Numbered from the stretch's first letter, positions 1 to 11,989 are shown. The stretch is DNA of 64,000 nt from Flammulina velutipes (GCA_011800155.1 CM022369.1:868001-932000); one strand, 5' to 3'. Notes: generated by a model from the sequence alone, not told the origin. Made by a program: numbers and translations.

Positions 1-1919
1 CCTCTCTTGTGGCCTTTGCAGGTACCAACGAGCTTCAAGGAACCACTCACTCCCCGCGCACCGCTGGAGTACTCGATTTCAAACACATTCGCCGTGCGAT
101 CCTGCGAACCGGAAACAAGGAAGCGATCGTTTGGCGCCACATCAAGGGAATTGATATCCTTCTCATGCGCCTTCAGCGTTGTCAGACTTTTGCACTGCAC
201 AACCTCAACGCCTTCTATGCCGGTCGAAGGGACACCCGAAATGTCCCACATCTTGATAGTACGATCCTGGCTACCTGTGAACATGAAGCGAGAGGCGTTC
301 GTAGCCGAGCCTTCGTCGACCTTGCGTGATAGAGCGATGGCACCAACACTCTCGGCGTGCCCTTCGCAGATGGCAACGCACTGGTAGCCCCAGTCTACGG
401 ACGATTGAAAGGGAGCCCATAGCCTCGCTGTTCGGTCTTTGCTACCACTCGCGAGTAGATTTCCATCATTACTGTGGTCTACCGAAAGAACGATTTCTTT
501 GTGACCTTCCAGCAAGCGCGCGTCCAAAGTGGCTGTCGAATAGACACGGATCAGTGTCGAGTTGGTCGCGACAGCTAGATGCGAGTCTTTGCTAATCGAG
601 GAGGATAGGAAAGTGGTGTCGACGATTTCGTCGTTGTATCCGACTAACTGTCGAGTAAGGGCGCGCGAGCTCAAAGAATGGAAGAGGATATTCTGGTCCG
701 CGTGAATTGACACCAAAGCAGAAGTTGTGGGGTTGTAGCTGTATTAGAATGGGTCAGCCCTCGGAGCATAGTACCTTGCGAATACTCACAGAATGTCGAC
801 TATCTGGCGTTGCTCTTCCTGATCATCAGAAATCGTAGAACTCTCTGTGCCGAGCTTGAAGAGTACGTTCCCGTCACGGACGCTCCATATTTTTATCACA
901 CCGTTCTCTCCGCCGGTGTAGAAACGAAGGTTGGTCGGGTCGGAGGGGGATCCCGTGAGGTCCTCATCGAACTGTAGCAGACCGGCAGCCTCCACTCGCT
1001 CGAGGATAGGGATTGTCTTCAGCAGCCGGGGAGCTGCCTCTTTGTCTTTCCCCTTTCGTTTTGAGCCGGATTGTAAGCTCATAGAAGACAAGTCCCAAAC
1101 AAGGACAACAGAATCCCGGCCACCACTGATGAGCCATTTGCCGTCTCGCGAGACATCAAGTGCCCTTGGCACAGAGACATGTCCATCGAGGATCGTTCCT
1201 GGTTTGCTGGTGGCCCGTGAAGCTTCTGAGAGTTCGAAGATTCGAATGCGTGTATCGACTGAGGCCGTGATGAGCTGCATTTGGGCACGCTGGCTGATCG
1301 TCGAAGGATCTTGAGGGTAATTGAAAGTAATGGCACTGACGACGCCGCCGTGCCCTTTGAAAACGTGCGTGACATAGCCGCGCGCGATATCCCACACTTT
1401 TACAACACCATCTGCAGAGCCAGAAGCGAGGTAAGTGGATGTCGGATCGGTAGTACAGACATGGACCGGGGATTCGTGGGCCTTTGCAACAACACGGATA
1501 GGCTGGATGGATTTTAGGGCAGGTTCAAGAGATTGTGGGAGCTCAAAGACGCGTAGAGACAGAGAAGAGCTAAAGACCAAAAGATAGGTAGAAGAGGGCG
1601 ATACACAAACTGCAGTTATTGATTGAGTATCCTGATAATCTATGTCAATATACGTACTGAGGTGGGCAGTAAAATACTCACACCAGAAAAAGAACATATC
1701 TGTGCACCGGTAGATACATTTGTGAGCAAGAGTTCCTCTCCGATGCATGTTATGAGTCTCTGTCCATCGGAAGTAATTGCGACTGGACCGCCTGTGAAGA
1801 GCGGCGGTATGGCACGTCCTTTCTTGAATCTAAGTAAGCGTTGAGTTGAATTCAAAGGATTGTACTGTGTGAGCATACGATGTCTTGAGCTTTGGCTTCC
1901 CAGGAGCTGGAATGGCCAT
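1..1919 (-). CDS. UTP13: UTP13 / TBL3-type WD40 protein of the SSU processome (3' end off window)
   Basis: A WD40 protein that, by family, belongs to the UTP-B part of the small-subunit processome and works in 18S pre-rRNA processing in the nucleolus. Start 1919; exons 1879-1919, 1682-1829, 790-1631 and 738 to beyond base 1. Joining across the 49-51 bp introns gives a continuous frame. The N-terminus reads KTSFKKGRAIPPLFTGG followed by TSDGQRLITCIGEELLL, the usual opening of this family. Many WD repeats follow, for example LASGSADGVVKVWDI, LISGGRDSVVLVWDL, LASGSKDRTARLW and FTGSQDRTIKMWDI. The frame stays open to the window edge, so the last repeats and the C-terminal Utp13 domain are missing here. 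The family call rests on the N-terminal motif together with the uninterrupted repeat array. Confidence 0.88.
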
Positions 1920-2705
1920 TTTACCAAAAATGTTGTTACTGCCAATCAGGAAAACTTTGCGCGTGACGTGACCGAGAATAGAATTCAGATGGTATTTGTT
2001 CCCGCTTGTCCATCATATCACTTTGATATCCCCTTTCATTAACAATGAGAACTTAAGAAGATCGCCATACTTGGGCAATGTCGGTCTTTTGCAGGTGAGT
2101 CACAAGAAGAGCCCTGTTCCCATGTCGCGATTATCTCCAAGCGTAGAGATAGAAGTACCCATTTACCTCCATTTTTGTATATCTCCTGTATTGTTTTCGG
2201 AGACTTTCGGTGCCCGCATGTGTCCTAGTCTGAGTCACAATGCTCTCCTTGTTCTTCCCAATCATCGCCCCCGATTTCATAGCTTCCACGGTGGTTCGGT
2301 TCATTGTCTTCAGAATTCATTTCGGCCGGCGAATTTTCCCACCGTGATAAAATCCGCAGGGTCTCGTGAATATCATTGCACGCGTACACTGGCATACAGA
2401 GTAATACGATCTACAGATTTAGCGAGTGTCCTTATCAAAGCTATAGACATATAGCTTGGGGCGTTCCTCATCAAATTCCATGAGCTGGCTTGTCCAGGGT
2501 GGTAGACTGTCAGGAAATTCTGAAGAGTGCAGTCGTGTATTTGCCCCCTCCCCCTTGGCCCCGAACGTAAAAGCTGCCTACTATGTCGTCGACCCGAGAA
2601 AAAAAGAGAAATGTCAGCCTGTGGCTCCAGGACACGTAGGATGCGACAATAAAGTCGGATCCTATGGCGCAATGGTAAAGTAAAAGAGACATGAGCCAAC
2701 GAATA
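1920..2705. other. intergenic region, no gene recognised
   Basis: This 786-bp stretch separates the 5' end of UTP13 from the 3' end of the forkhead gene, both on the minus strand. It should hold the UTP13 promoter and the forkhead 3' UTR. Open frames here lack splice-supported continuation or recognisable motifs. I see no repeat or RNA gene. Confidence 0.5.
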
Positions 2706-3975
2706 CTATGGTGGGCGAGACGCTGAAGACCACCGCATCCGCAAATCCTTGAGTTGCTCCTCCAAACTCCGTCGAAGGTCCGCCTCTTCATCAGCGTCTC
2801 TTTCGGCTTCTCGACGTTTTCTGGATTCCTCTTCCAACATGGCCTCAACCGTACGAAGAGTGGCCTTTGACCGTGAAGCTTCAGCTTGGGCCTGCGCAAG
2901 CTGATCCGTGAGGCGAATGGAAAGGGAAACGGCATCGGCAGACTGTCGTCGAAGGCCCGCGACTTCAATCTGCAGTCGTTCGATCAAGTTGCTTCGAGCC
3001 TCCTCATTATGGTCGACTGGGAAAGGGTTGGGATGGGGATGGCGGACCACAGTGGATGAAGATGACGGATGCATAGGAAGAAGACTGGATTGGAGGAGGT
3101 GGCGGGGGATGAATTTGTTGCAGAGAGACAGGGCGGCGCTCGATCTGCATCGACGCGTCTTCTTCACTCTCAAACTCGTCTTCTTCAGTTCCCGGGCCAT
3201 CCTCTTCATAGTCTTCCTCTTCGTGTGTAGATCGTTCCAAAGTAGGGGAGCCGTACGGCCCGTCTTTGGTGCGTGGTCGCCCGCGTTTCTTGGTTTGGAG
3301 CACGTCCTTTTCTTTGTTTGGGCGACCACGTTTACGCGGACGTTTCGTGCCCGGTGGTGCTAGTAGGTTTACTGTCCAGTACGAACCAAACCCAGGGTCC
3401 GTGACCGGGCGCGGTTGGCGTTCAAATAGACGGTTCAAGGAAAGATGGTGACGAACAGATTGCTATAAATTGAATTAAGAAACGTGCCAAATAGAGCGAA
3501 GTGAATGCTGACCTTCCACGTTGGCCCAGCCGTTCTGTAATATGCGTACTTTCCCTCCATCGCAGCGTAGATTTCTCGTATGGTGAGACGTTTGCGAGGA
3601 CTCCCCAAGATGGCACAGCGCAGAATGACGGGAAGGGTGTGCTGAGGGCGTCCATCGGTGTCTGGCAAGCAGTCAAGCGTGTCGGGGCAGTTTGGATGGT
3701 GTTCGTGGTCCTGATAGTTCCAGGCGTGGGCGTCTTGCTCCATAGGCTCAGGATCGAGCTGATCAATGTCCTGCATAGCGTCGAGGGTATGGTTGCTGTT
3801 TGCAGAGGCTGGCGAAGCAGGAAGGTCGACGGCGGACGGCGAGAGGGCCTCGGTGGTGGTGTTCAGACGTCTGGAGGGGACGTCACCGATGCTGTGCATG
3901 ACGACGACGAAATACTCACCTGGCAGCTAAATGGCGCGAGTCATCAGGATTTAGGATATTTCGCAGGCTGGACAT
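2706..3975 (-). CDS. forkhead (winged-helix) transcription factor
   Basis: A DNA-binding regulator with one forkhead domain. Start 3975 ([19 protein letters not shown]); exon 1 is 3920-3975, intron 3871-3919, exon 2 is 3513-3870, intron 3463-3512. The domain spans about residues 85-170: [20 protein letters not shown], then [20 protein letters not shown], spliced to [16 protein letters not shown] and ending GFGSYWTVN. After it come AT-hook-like runs ([20 protein letters not shown]), an acidic tract and a proline run. A heptad-rich coiled coil (about 75 residues rich in E, R and L) ends at the stop at 2706. The basic and acidic part and the coiled coil are in different frames. An intron between about 3010 and 3180 must join them, but several donor/acceptor pairs fit and I could not choose. 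A frameshift is the alternative. Confidence 0.82.
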
Positions 3976-4370
3976 GGTGGCGGGACAGCCACTGGTGTTT
4001 GAGGGCTCCTTTGAGATAAGCTTGTGCGTGTGGGTCCAGGAGGGGCTTATATATGTTGCTTACTTAATGCAGAAAAAGTAATTTCCTCGATCCCTCCAGG
4101 CTCCGATCAGATTCAGATCTCATGAACGGGCTCTCGGTGTGCTCTGTACAGTCATTTCCTCGAGGAAACCCTTCGGCATGCCGGGTTGACCACCGTCACA
4201 ACAATGCACTCACCATATCGGGCCAGATGCTCGGACGTACAGATTTATCATTTGACTATAACACACTCCCACAACAAAAAACATCTCCCATCAAAAAACG
4301 GAAGCAGATTCCTAACATAGTAACAAGTACAATGAGCTGCCTGCCTATTCTACACATATTCGCTCGTCTA
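3976..4370. other. intergenic region upstream of the forkhead gene
   Basis: About 395 bp between the forkhead start and the stop of the Zn2Cys6 gene. Presumably forkhead promoter plus the 3' UTR of the next gene. No feature recognised. Confidence 0.5.
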
Positions 4371-7300
4371 TCATAGTCCATACTGGTTGAAGTTGTACAT
4401 ATACGGCATGCTCCCATCCAACGGTCCCGTCATCCACTGGTTACCTTGCCCATACTCGCTGCCATTTGTCGTCATCGGTGGGGGTAACGTGTTCGCATCT
4501 ATGGGTCCTGGTGCAGCGGGGGAGAGAGGTTGTGACCCTCCTTGGCCCTGCCCATTTCGCGGCCACCATTCGTACCCCGGATAAAATGATGTGGATGGCT
4601 CTATACCAGGAATGTCGAGCCCCAACATGTGAGCCATTATCCTCGTGCTCAAATCATGAACCCCCGGTTCCGGCGATTGTACTGGCACTGTAGTAGTAAC
4701 TGGCGTTGGGGCAGAACCACTATTGAGGCCTCCAAACGCCTCCCTCTGTAGATAGTCCGACGACTTTTCGGCGGCAAAAGCTACCTCCGCCTGACGTTTT
4801 TGCCCACCAGGAGAGTGCCGACTGTCTTCCTCTTGGTTCTCAAACTTGAGTTGAACCCCATTCAGTAGATCCCAGGCACGAGCAGCGCTCGGCCAAACCA
4901 CCTAGTCTTTCTATTAACAGCATTTCTGATGTGTACTAAGAATGCTCACCGCCATCTCCTTCAACGCTATCATGCATTGACGCAGGCCCAGAGACGCCTG
5001 TACGTTAGATGGTCGAAGGGTCACTACACCAGACGATCAATCGATGTTAGCGTAAAAAGGAAGCAAGGACGAACATGTCAGGACATGCATGATCCTAAAT
5101 CATCAAAATCAATGTGACGAAGCACGGTACGAAGAGTCACCCACCCGGCACTGAGTATATACGAAGTGATGAACGGAGAACTGCGCTTAAGAGTAAAATT
5201 CTCGCGGTAGGCAGTAACTGTGGGAGGGGAGATATGAAGTGATGTCCGCTGACACGCTATGGTAGACGACTTACCTGTTGCAGCTATATGACTAGCAGCG
5301 CCTTGCGCAAGATCGAATGCTTTCAACTCCTGCGTCGTATGTTTGGACGTAAACTCGACTCTGGAATCACAAAAGATGAGCAATCAGATCGTCTTGAGTC
5401 TCACGGACGCTTTACCCTTTCCAATTCGGAATACTGGGAAGATCGAAGTTAGCTGTCAAGAGTCAAAGTTTCGACATGATCACTTACAATGAGCGATTCA
5501 AAAGGAGGACAGTGCCCCAGTACCTGACATGCAAGAACAATACATGTGGCGGAGGAACCTTCCGCTTGTTTGCCGAGTCGTAACGCAGGTGTTCAGGTAA
5601 GCTGATGTACCACTGGTCCAATTGCGTCTCGAAGCTTGCCAGAAGAGCACGGCGGGAAACACCTGGCGTGGGACGGACCGGGTATATCTTGGTGATGATG
5701 GCACCAAGAATCACACCTACAGGCCAAGGTCAATGTCTGAGGAAAGGGGATGTGGTATGTGACAATGACGAACACAGTGTACACGTCCCACGGAAGCAGC
5801 TCATGACTACGTTCGGGGTTGGAGGGTATGTCACTGAGGTTGATTCGGATGGTAACGGACGCCAAGGCTGCTGTTCGTCGGCCTGACCAACATCAGCTTC
5901 GAGTACCAGACAGATGAGATATTAAGCGCACCAAGGTCACTGCAGGTATGGGGGTATCAAAATCGTCGTCACGAATGACAACAGGTCTGCCTGTGAAAAA
6001 TGTCAACTTGAATCACTCCTCGATCGCTGGTTCTTACCCATGTAAATGGAACCATATCTAAAGAATTGTATCAGACAGTCAGTTATCAAGCGATCCGAAA
6101 CGTAGACTAACCTATCAGCAAGTACGCAGACCCACCAAATTTGTCGCCTGGTTTGAGTTTCCTCAGCATTGAAGAGATCCTCCCCGTGTATTTTCCAGTT
6201 GTCTGAATTTCGGTTGAGACCCAAGTCAATGGCCTTTGTGAGATAAGCACACATTGTTTGTGATATCGTAAACCCTACTTACCATGCGAATGGCCATGCC
6301 TTCGGTGAATACCATCAATGTCTTTGTTCGTCGTGCCAGACAGCGAGCACATACCAATGTAAATCCAGCCCTGTTCCATGCTACCGATTCCAAATTCCCG
6401 ATATCCTAATAGTAACAGTGCTTGAACCGTTGAAGGCCGTGAACGATGGAATATTTTGGCTGAGACATTTGTCAACGCCACATCTGAAGGTACGATACAA
6501 GGAGACATACTCAGAATCAATCTCGCCTTCTCCTGATATTCGCGTCCAGCTTCCCACATTTTGCCGTTCGTAGGTAGAGGCAACTCTAGATCGGAAAACC
6601 GAGCCGTGATCGCAAACATTGCGAAGAGAAGCAGAGCGGAAAGTCTTTGCGACGGTTCAGGCTTGGGCGAACCTTCCCGAGGACTATCACGCTGTAGAGA
6701 TATTTCTCTATGAAATTTTAAGTTTATTGCGCGACGATGGTTCACTTGTGCACACACCCTTGTCGCCTAATAAATATTGTCAGAGACGTTTTAGCAAGAA
6801 TGACAAAGACTGACTAACCATGCTCGGTAGTCCGTTAAAAACCGTGCTTTGTGTATTAGTGGAAATACAGGATGGATGTAGACAAAGTAAAGTTCGATGA
6901 GGTGGTCCTGAACGCTTGTTGGTGGCAGTTGCACATCGAAATCTTCTTCTTGCATAACATGATACATATGGTCTTTGGATGGCGGCCAAACTCTGGCCAT
7001 TGGTAACCGCCTGTGAAGATTAGTGCATGAGAAAAGTCACAGGTGGATGTAACATAGTGTGCGTACCAAACTCCCCCTTCATTACGATCGTCCGTGCGCG
7101 ATTGTTTACTCAGTAAGTGTAGCCCGCTTATCCGCCCATGATAACGGATCTAAGGAAAGGATTTAGACATTGAATGATGAATGTGTATTGGATGGCACAT
7201 GCCTCTTGGTTCTCGTCCAACGACAGTTCGCCCATGTGCTCCGTGGCGTTATTCACTTGGTCTTGTTCGTCATCCTCTGAGATAGCCTCAATTTGAGACA

Positions 7301-8342
7301 ACGACTGAGACAAGGGCGGAACGAACCTTCTACCGGCTCCATAGTATACATGTTGTTCCAATCTGGATGATGTGCGTCAATTGAAGAAGAGTTTAGTCGG
7401 CGTTTCTGCGATGCGGGTTCGCCGTCAGTCAAAGAATTTATTGAAGGTGGGGATGATGTAGTCGAGGAAGACCCAGACGACAATCGAGCTGCAAGGCTGT
7501 CTTGCCATTCTTGGGTAGGAACGAAAGAAAGACCACGGTCTGATACGGCGTTCATGAGTAATGTACAAATAGCTCATGGAACAGTGTGGGTACCTTGAGC
7601 AGAAGACACCTTTTCACGAGAAACTCTCGACTGTCTCCTTGAGCGCGAGGGATCCCTTCCAGGCGACACTTCGTTACTTCGTAGCACCGACGCAAAGAAG
7701 TCCTCCTTGGTGGCGCCAGTCCTCTGGCCACGCCCTGATGGACCCTGCAATTGTGCGACGCGCCCTGTTAAATGAATGATAGAACGGAACAGAATATTGT
7801 GCTCACATAAGGTCCTGAGTCGACTCTGCCAAGGATTTCCCTCGCAGATTCATCTTGTCGTAGTTCTGATACAATGGTTTGTACTCGGGGATCTGTACAT
7901 TGGATGATAGCGCCTAGAAGGGATTCGACCTGGTGCCACCTTTGTTCAATTGCATGGATATAGCCTTTCGGTGGTCCGCGCTTATAGCTGGGCCCTAATG
8001 AAAACGTCAGATGAGGATTGTCAGATGACCAACAGAAAGCAATACCTAGAAAAGTGCAAGCTATTCATGATTTTCGATCAGAACAGAGTACGTGAAGCAG
8101 ACATAACTGTACTGACCTGTTCCAGCCTGTGTACAACTCTTACACTGCGTTGAGTCGCCTGGCCCGCGTTCACATTTACTCTTGGTCTTTCGACACTGGT
8201 CACAGGCTGCGGCCAGATATTTCAAAAATTTCGCTCTCCCAATAGAAATCCATGACGAACCTCTGCTACTCCTCTTCCGGTTATTCGCGTGCGTCTCTTG
8301 GGCGTGATCATCGTCAGAAACGTCGCTTTCGTGCCAGTCCAT
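4371..8342 (-). CDS. Zn2Cys6 transcription factor with fungal_trans domain, ~909 aa, ~24 exons
   Basis: A fungal zinc-cluster regulator. From the ATG at 8342 I could join 24 exons whose sum is 2730 nt (909 codons plus stop). Exons: 8261-8342, 8117-8206, 8046-8060, 7807-7994, 7594-7744, 7334-7539, 7203-7286, 7067-7149, 6819-7010, 6754-6766, 6511-6691, 6355-6459, 6283-6299, 6112-6233, 6038-6057, 5941-5990, 5783-5882, 5488-5716, 5416-5433, 5275-5360, 5145-5217, 5075-5094, 4950-5023, 4371-4901. The zinc cluster (residues 29-59, spacing CX2CX6CX9CX2CX6C) is split over three exons and followed by CTFLGPSYKRGPPKGYI. The middle part is a fungal_trans regulatory domain: LYFVYIHPVFPLIHKARFL, TRRQIWWVCVLADR and GRPVVIRDDDFDTPIP. 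The C-terminal ~180 residues are rich in P, G, N and Q, as in activation regions. Target genes cannot be inferred. Six exons are 20 nt or shorter, and one intron is GC-AG. Confidence 0.87.
7150..7202 (-). other. GC-AG intron in the Zn2Cys6 gene
   Basis: The exon ending LSLDENQE is followed by GCATGT rather than a GT donor. Joining it to the acceptor at 7150 continues in frame as IRYHGRISGLHLLSKQSR. The GT three bases further on gives a premature stop after that same acceptor. The intron is 53 bp. Confidence 0.7.
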
Positions 8343-8633
8343 GATATTAAACGAAAGAGAAAGGGAGTTTAAGAACAAGAGCTGCGTATTACTTTGGAGA
8401 AGATGGAAGTACAAGTCAGAGATTCTCGATCACTTGCTGACTTGTCGCGACGGATGTGATGTAATTTGCCCAGAATTTGACAAACTTTCCGTGCCGATCG
8501 TCCGAAATTACCGATTTTAGAGATTGTCGTTACAACGCGGATTACGGCGCTGACATTGAAGATCACTCGTACACAAGATTCTAGAGATGTATCGTAGTGC
8601 CCACAGCTCCAGGGTGTTCCTTTCCTTGTCATT

Positions 8634-9760
8634 CTACTTTAAGGGACTGAACGGCAGCGGACTCAAGATGTACGTATCCATGTACTTGGCCAGTTGGGCG
8701 GTCTGACAACATTAGCCGATGCACAATTAAACGCAAAGAATTTACCTTGTCAACTGTCTCTGCCCAGCCATCAACCTGCCAGGCTTTCTCTCGTATTTCT
8801 TTCCGACCTTGAAGGCTGCTGTAGGGTCTGTCAGGACAAAGATACTATCAGGGAGTTCACCTCTCACGGATATTGCCACATGTGGTAGACCTGGTGCAAA
8901 CGGCCAACTTGCGAGAACCAGGCGCCGACTGGAGATACAAATTTGCGTCGGGCATCTATCCCTTTTCGCCTGAAAATAGTTGGCATGCCATTCCCATACA
9001 TTCAAATGACACGTACCATGTATGCTCCCATTCAAGAAGCGTACCAGGCTTGAGCTGATATGAGCGCAGCTCAAAGATTCCGCCTTGGGAATGAGGCGGG
9101 GAAGACGGGAAAAAGGCGAACTCTTGGTTGAGCTGGAGGGTTCGTGAGTTGATGAATGGCAACATAGCCTGATGCGCTTTGAAGTGCTGAAGGCGTGTCA
9201 GATAGAATCGAATACACAAACAAGTACGTACCTCGGAGGACTTTATCAACTCCGTGGACTTGTCGTAGCCACCGTAATTCTCGTATTCCAGCACATGGAA
9301 GAACGTATCTTGTTCCCCGACGATGGTTTCCCAGCTTCCCGTCAGTTTGATCTGGAGCTTGCTGTCGTCTTTGAGTCCAGTATAGTACCGCTCACTGAAA
9401 ACGATGAGCGACGGTCCAGGAAATAACACCTGCACCTACGCCGCCTTCTTGTACTCCTCCACCTTATCAGGCTTCACCTTATGAACTTATGTGTGTTCAG
9501 TCGGCAACATGCATTAATGGACTGGAAAACGCACTTTCAAACCCATGGATATATTTCCCCCGGCCTACAAGACGTGAATGCTGGTGGACGTCAAGATCTC
9601 CCTCCTTCTTCGCCTCTGGGGATCCATGTAGTACCGACTAGAAAAATTATGCGTTCAAACACCATCCTGTAGCTAATCATGAAATAAAAACCTGGATTGA
9701 TATTGAGCGCCGTGCACCTGCCAGCGATGCAGTTAGTCGAGAAATAGGTGGTTGAATCAT
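8634..9760 (-). CDS. NIPSNAP-family mitochondrial protein, 267 aa
   Basis: Eight exons (9692-9760, 9535-9637, 9440-9485, 9232-9394, 9017-9186, 8868-8969, 8746-8827, 8634-8702) sum to 804 nt. The start MIQPPISRLTASLAGARRS has basic and hydroxylated residues and no acidic ones, as in a mitochondrial presequence. Exon 2 carries the conserved VLHGSPEAKKEGDLDVHQHS and LVGRGKYIHGFE. Two dimeric alpha-beta-barrel halves follow: HKVKPDKVEEYKKAAERYY with LTGSWETIVGEQDTFFHVLE, then GGIFELRSYQLKPGTLLEWE with VGAWFSQVGRLHQVYHMWQY. The end is SPLPFSPLK. In other organisms the family is tied to mitochondrial quality control and vesicle or lipid functions; the molecular activity is unsettled. Its upstream region contains a duplicated piece of the neighbouring glycosyltransferase gene. 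Confidence 0.9.
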
Positions 9761-9850
9761 TTCAGTAATTGAAGATGGATGTTCAACGCAGAGCTACTGA
9801 GCCGCTCTGACCCGTGAACTTGATGTGACGTAGGCGGGGCGGGCACCCGT

Positions 9851-9950
9851 GGGTTTTGGGACATTGAATTTGAACACTTCAATGATCTATTATCTAAATG
9901 AAGGCCTCTGACCCATACTTTATGTACCTTCCACTGTGCATGTGCATTAC
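9851..9950. repeat. direct repeat, copy 1 (duplicated glycosyltransferase tail)
   Basis: A 100-bp unit starting GGGTTTTGGGACATTG and ending CATGTGCATTAC. It is nearly identical to 9970-10062, apart from about 7 extra bases (TATTATC-like) and a few substitutions. On the minus strand it still encodes SNAHAQWKVHKVWVRGLHLD, a copy of the last residues of the adjacent glycosyltransferase. It lies about 90 bp upstream of the NIPSNAP start. Confidence 0.9.
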
Positions 9951-9969
9951 TAACGTTCAGGCAATGGTT

Positions 9970-10062
9970 GGGTTTTGGGACATTGAATTTGAACACTTCA
10001 ATAATCTAAATGAAGGCCTCTGACCCATATTTCATGTACCTTCCACTGTGCATGTGCATTAC
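9970..10062. repeat. direct repeat, copy 2 (overlaps the glycosyltransferase stop)
   Basis: The second unit of the tandem pair, 93 bp. It contains the last codons of the glycosyltransferase gene (SNAHAQWKVHEIWVRGLHLDY and stop, minus strand) and its first 3' UTR bases. Nineteen bases separate the two units. Confidence 0.9.
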
Positions 10063-11796
10063 TGTGATTCAGTCGCACTGTTACCGCCTTCACTGCAGCA
10101 TCCAAATGACCATCTCCCATGTTCAAGGGAATACTACATTCCTGAAGTCTTTTCCAATCGATGTGAAGGCTCGTTCGGATAGAAATGCACGTCATGGGCG
10201 AAAGGATCTTCAATTCATCAGACCCACCTGCACTTTCAAGAAATTGTTACATACTTACCGCTACGTCTTGACCTGACCACAAGGTTGCTCTGAAGGAGGA
10301 GTTGTGCAATAGGTCGACCGTGGCGTGGTCCACAAGCATGACGAGTTCTACAGTAGTCCAGGATCCACTAGGCGGCCCTACGGTATCGAAAATAAGTGTA
10401 TCTCCTTGGCGGCCATCTTATAAACCGTAAGCGCTACATTGCGGAACTCCGAGGCGATAATGTCACGTACTATAGAGGCTCTGGAAAAATGTGCTAGGCA
10501 AGCCATCAACAGCATTCGATAGTGAATAGTCAAGGTAATTCTCTAGAACGCTCGCGGGTAGTTCCAAGACAATTTTGTCCTCCTGGTCAAGCATGGACTC
10601 CGGTGTTGATGTCTCTATATCGATGATAACTTTGGGAAGATTAGCGATATCCGCTTCCAAGATGCACGGGGTTCCACGGCAGACAGTCCGCAGTGGTCGG
10701 GTGCTTGCGGTCGACCTCGCTGTCAATTCGACGAATGGAACAGCTTCTTTCGGGATGCACCCTCCCGGACTGCACTCGAAAAGACTGCCCAGCATCTGGG
10801 TCGCACGTATCTGCAACTAATAATCAGACTATGATTCGATAAATGTCGAAGACCGCACGATATGTTTTCGGTTCCTCTCGGTACCTTCAGTCCCAATGGT
10901 GAATGGTTCACCGCCAAGGAGTTCAATGCCTTGATCAAACCAAACTTCGGATGGTACGTTGCGAAGGACTGAGAAATAATTGTCAGCCATGTTACGCTCG
11001 TCCTCGTTCATGTCAAGGGTTTCCATGAGCGCGAGGAAGTCGACGGCTAATAATCTCGAGATCATCGTCCCGTGACCCAACCATGCAAAAGCGGTGTGAA
11101 TATGAGATCCGACCTTGATAGTTCTCAATTGGCTGGAGAGCATTTCATGCGAAGGCAAGAGATGGATAGCTCCAGAGCAGGAAGGATCTGGAATGCGAGA
11201 TCGCAAGGAAGTTATGACCTCCGGGAGGATAAGATAATCATCGTCCTAGAGATGATGTCAAAGGCAGTAAAATACGCAGTAGATAATTACTTGAATGAAG
11301 CAATATGGTGTTCGTGCCTCCGAACAGGCAATGAAACGCGCTTGGAAATATAAGTTCTGTGGAGAATTAAAGACTCGGAGCCTGTCTCCACTACACGCCG
11401 GAAGATCCTGGATACCATTTTAGAAGGCGCGGAGAATCATCACAGCATACGAACTTTGTAGACTATCGGTTCTGGATTATTATTCCAGACGACAACGGTA
11501 TGGATGATGTTCTCCAATGATGAATCACAGAGTAAAGACACGATACGAACAACATTGTGGAACCGAGACCAATTGAGTATCACAGCGGTGGTGTCCGCTG
11601 TTCCGTTCTTTTCGCGCTGCACGACGCGCTGATAGCCAGAATGCGTTGAGGAAAGAAATGACGCAGGAAAGACGCGTTCATCAGCTCCAGAGAGGCCGAG
11701 GTTGACAAGAGTATTCCGCAGGTATTGAGGATGCAGATATACGCCTAGTAAAACTGACAAGACGAGCGCAAGAATAGAAAAACACTGCCGCCTCAT
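9998..11796 (-). CDS. type II membrane glycosyltransferase, GT64/exostosin-like, 521 aa
   Basis: Six exons (11455-11796, 11291-11407, 10859-11245, 10471-10816, 10273-10416, 9998-10227) sum to 1566 nt. The N-terminus MRRQCFSILALVLSVLLGVYL is a short basic tail plus one hydrophobic segment, as in a Golgi signal anchor. The catalytic part opens with TAVILNWSRFHNVVRIV and VVVWNNNPEPI. It then has QARFIACSEARTPYCFIQDDDYLI, where DDD would be the metal-binding DxD site. NMADNYFSVLRNVPSEVWFD and GTEGTERNRKHI are further conserved-looking blocks. A separate beta-rich C-terminal half ends WKVHEIWVRGLHLDY. The family assignment is from these motifs only, and acceptor and donor are unknown. The gene shares a 193-bp divergent promoter with MOCS1, and its 3' tail is tandemly duplicated. 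Confidence 0.65.
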
Positions 11797-11989
11797 CGTT
11801 CGAAGCAAAGACTGTCATTGGTCAATCAAAATTAGTTTTGATTAAATTGTTCTGCTGACTCACGGTGTAGCTCACGATCATCAGCCTTCGGTTCATTCAT
11901 CTCTCTTTCTTGCTCATCCCGTCCGTCTGAGCCCGTCCCAAACATATACTTGACAGAATATTCATGGCGCATTGGCCCCGCTTCATCCA
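11797..11989. promoter_or_regulatory. shared divergent promoter, glycosyltransferase / MOCS1
   Basis: Only 193 bp separate the two head-to-head start codons at 11796 (minus) and 11990 (plus). Both promoters must lie in or overlap this segment. No clear TATA box was seen for either side. Confidence 0.6.

Noticed and set aside
1996..2454. Plus-strand open frame of 152 codons in the UTP13-forkhead gap
   Set aside because: No start context, no continuation by splicing and no recognisable motif; composition looks non-coding.
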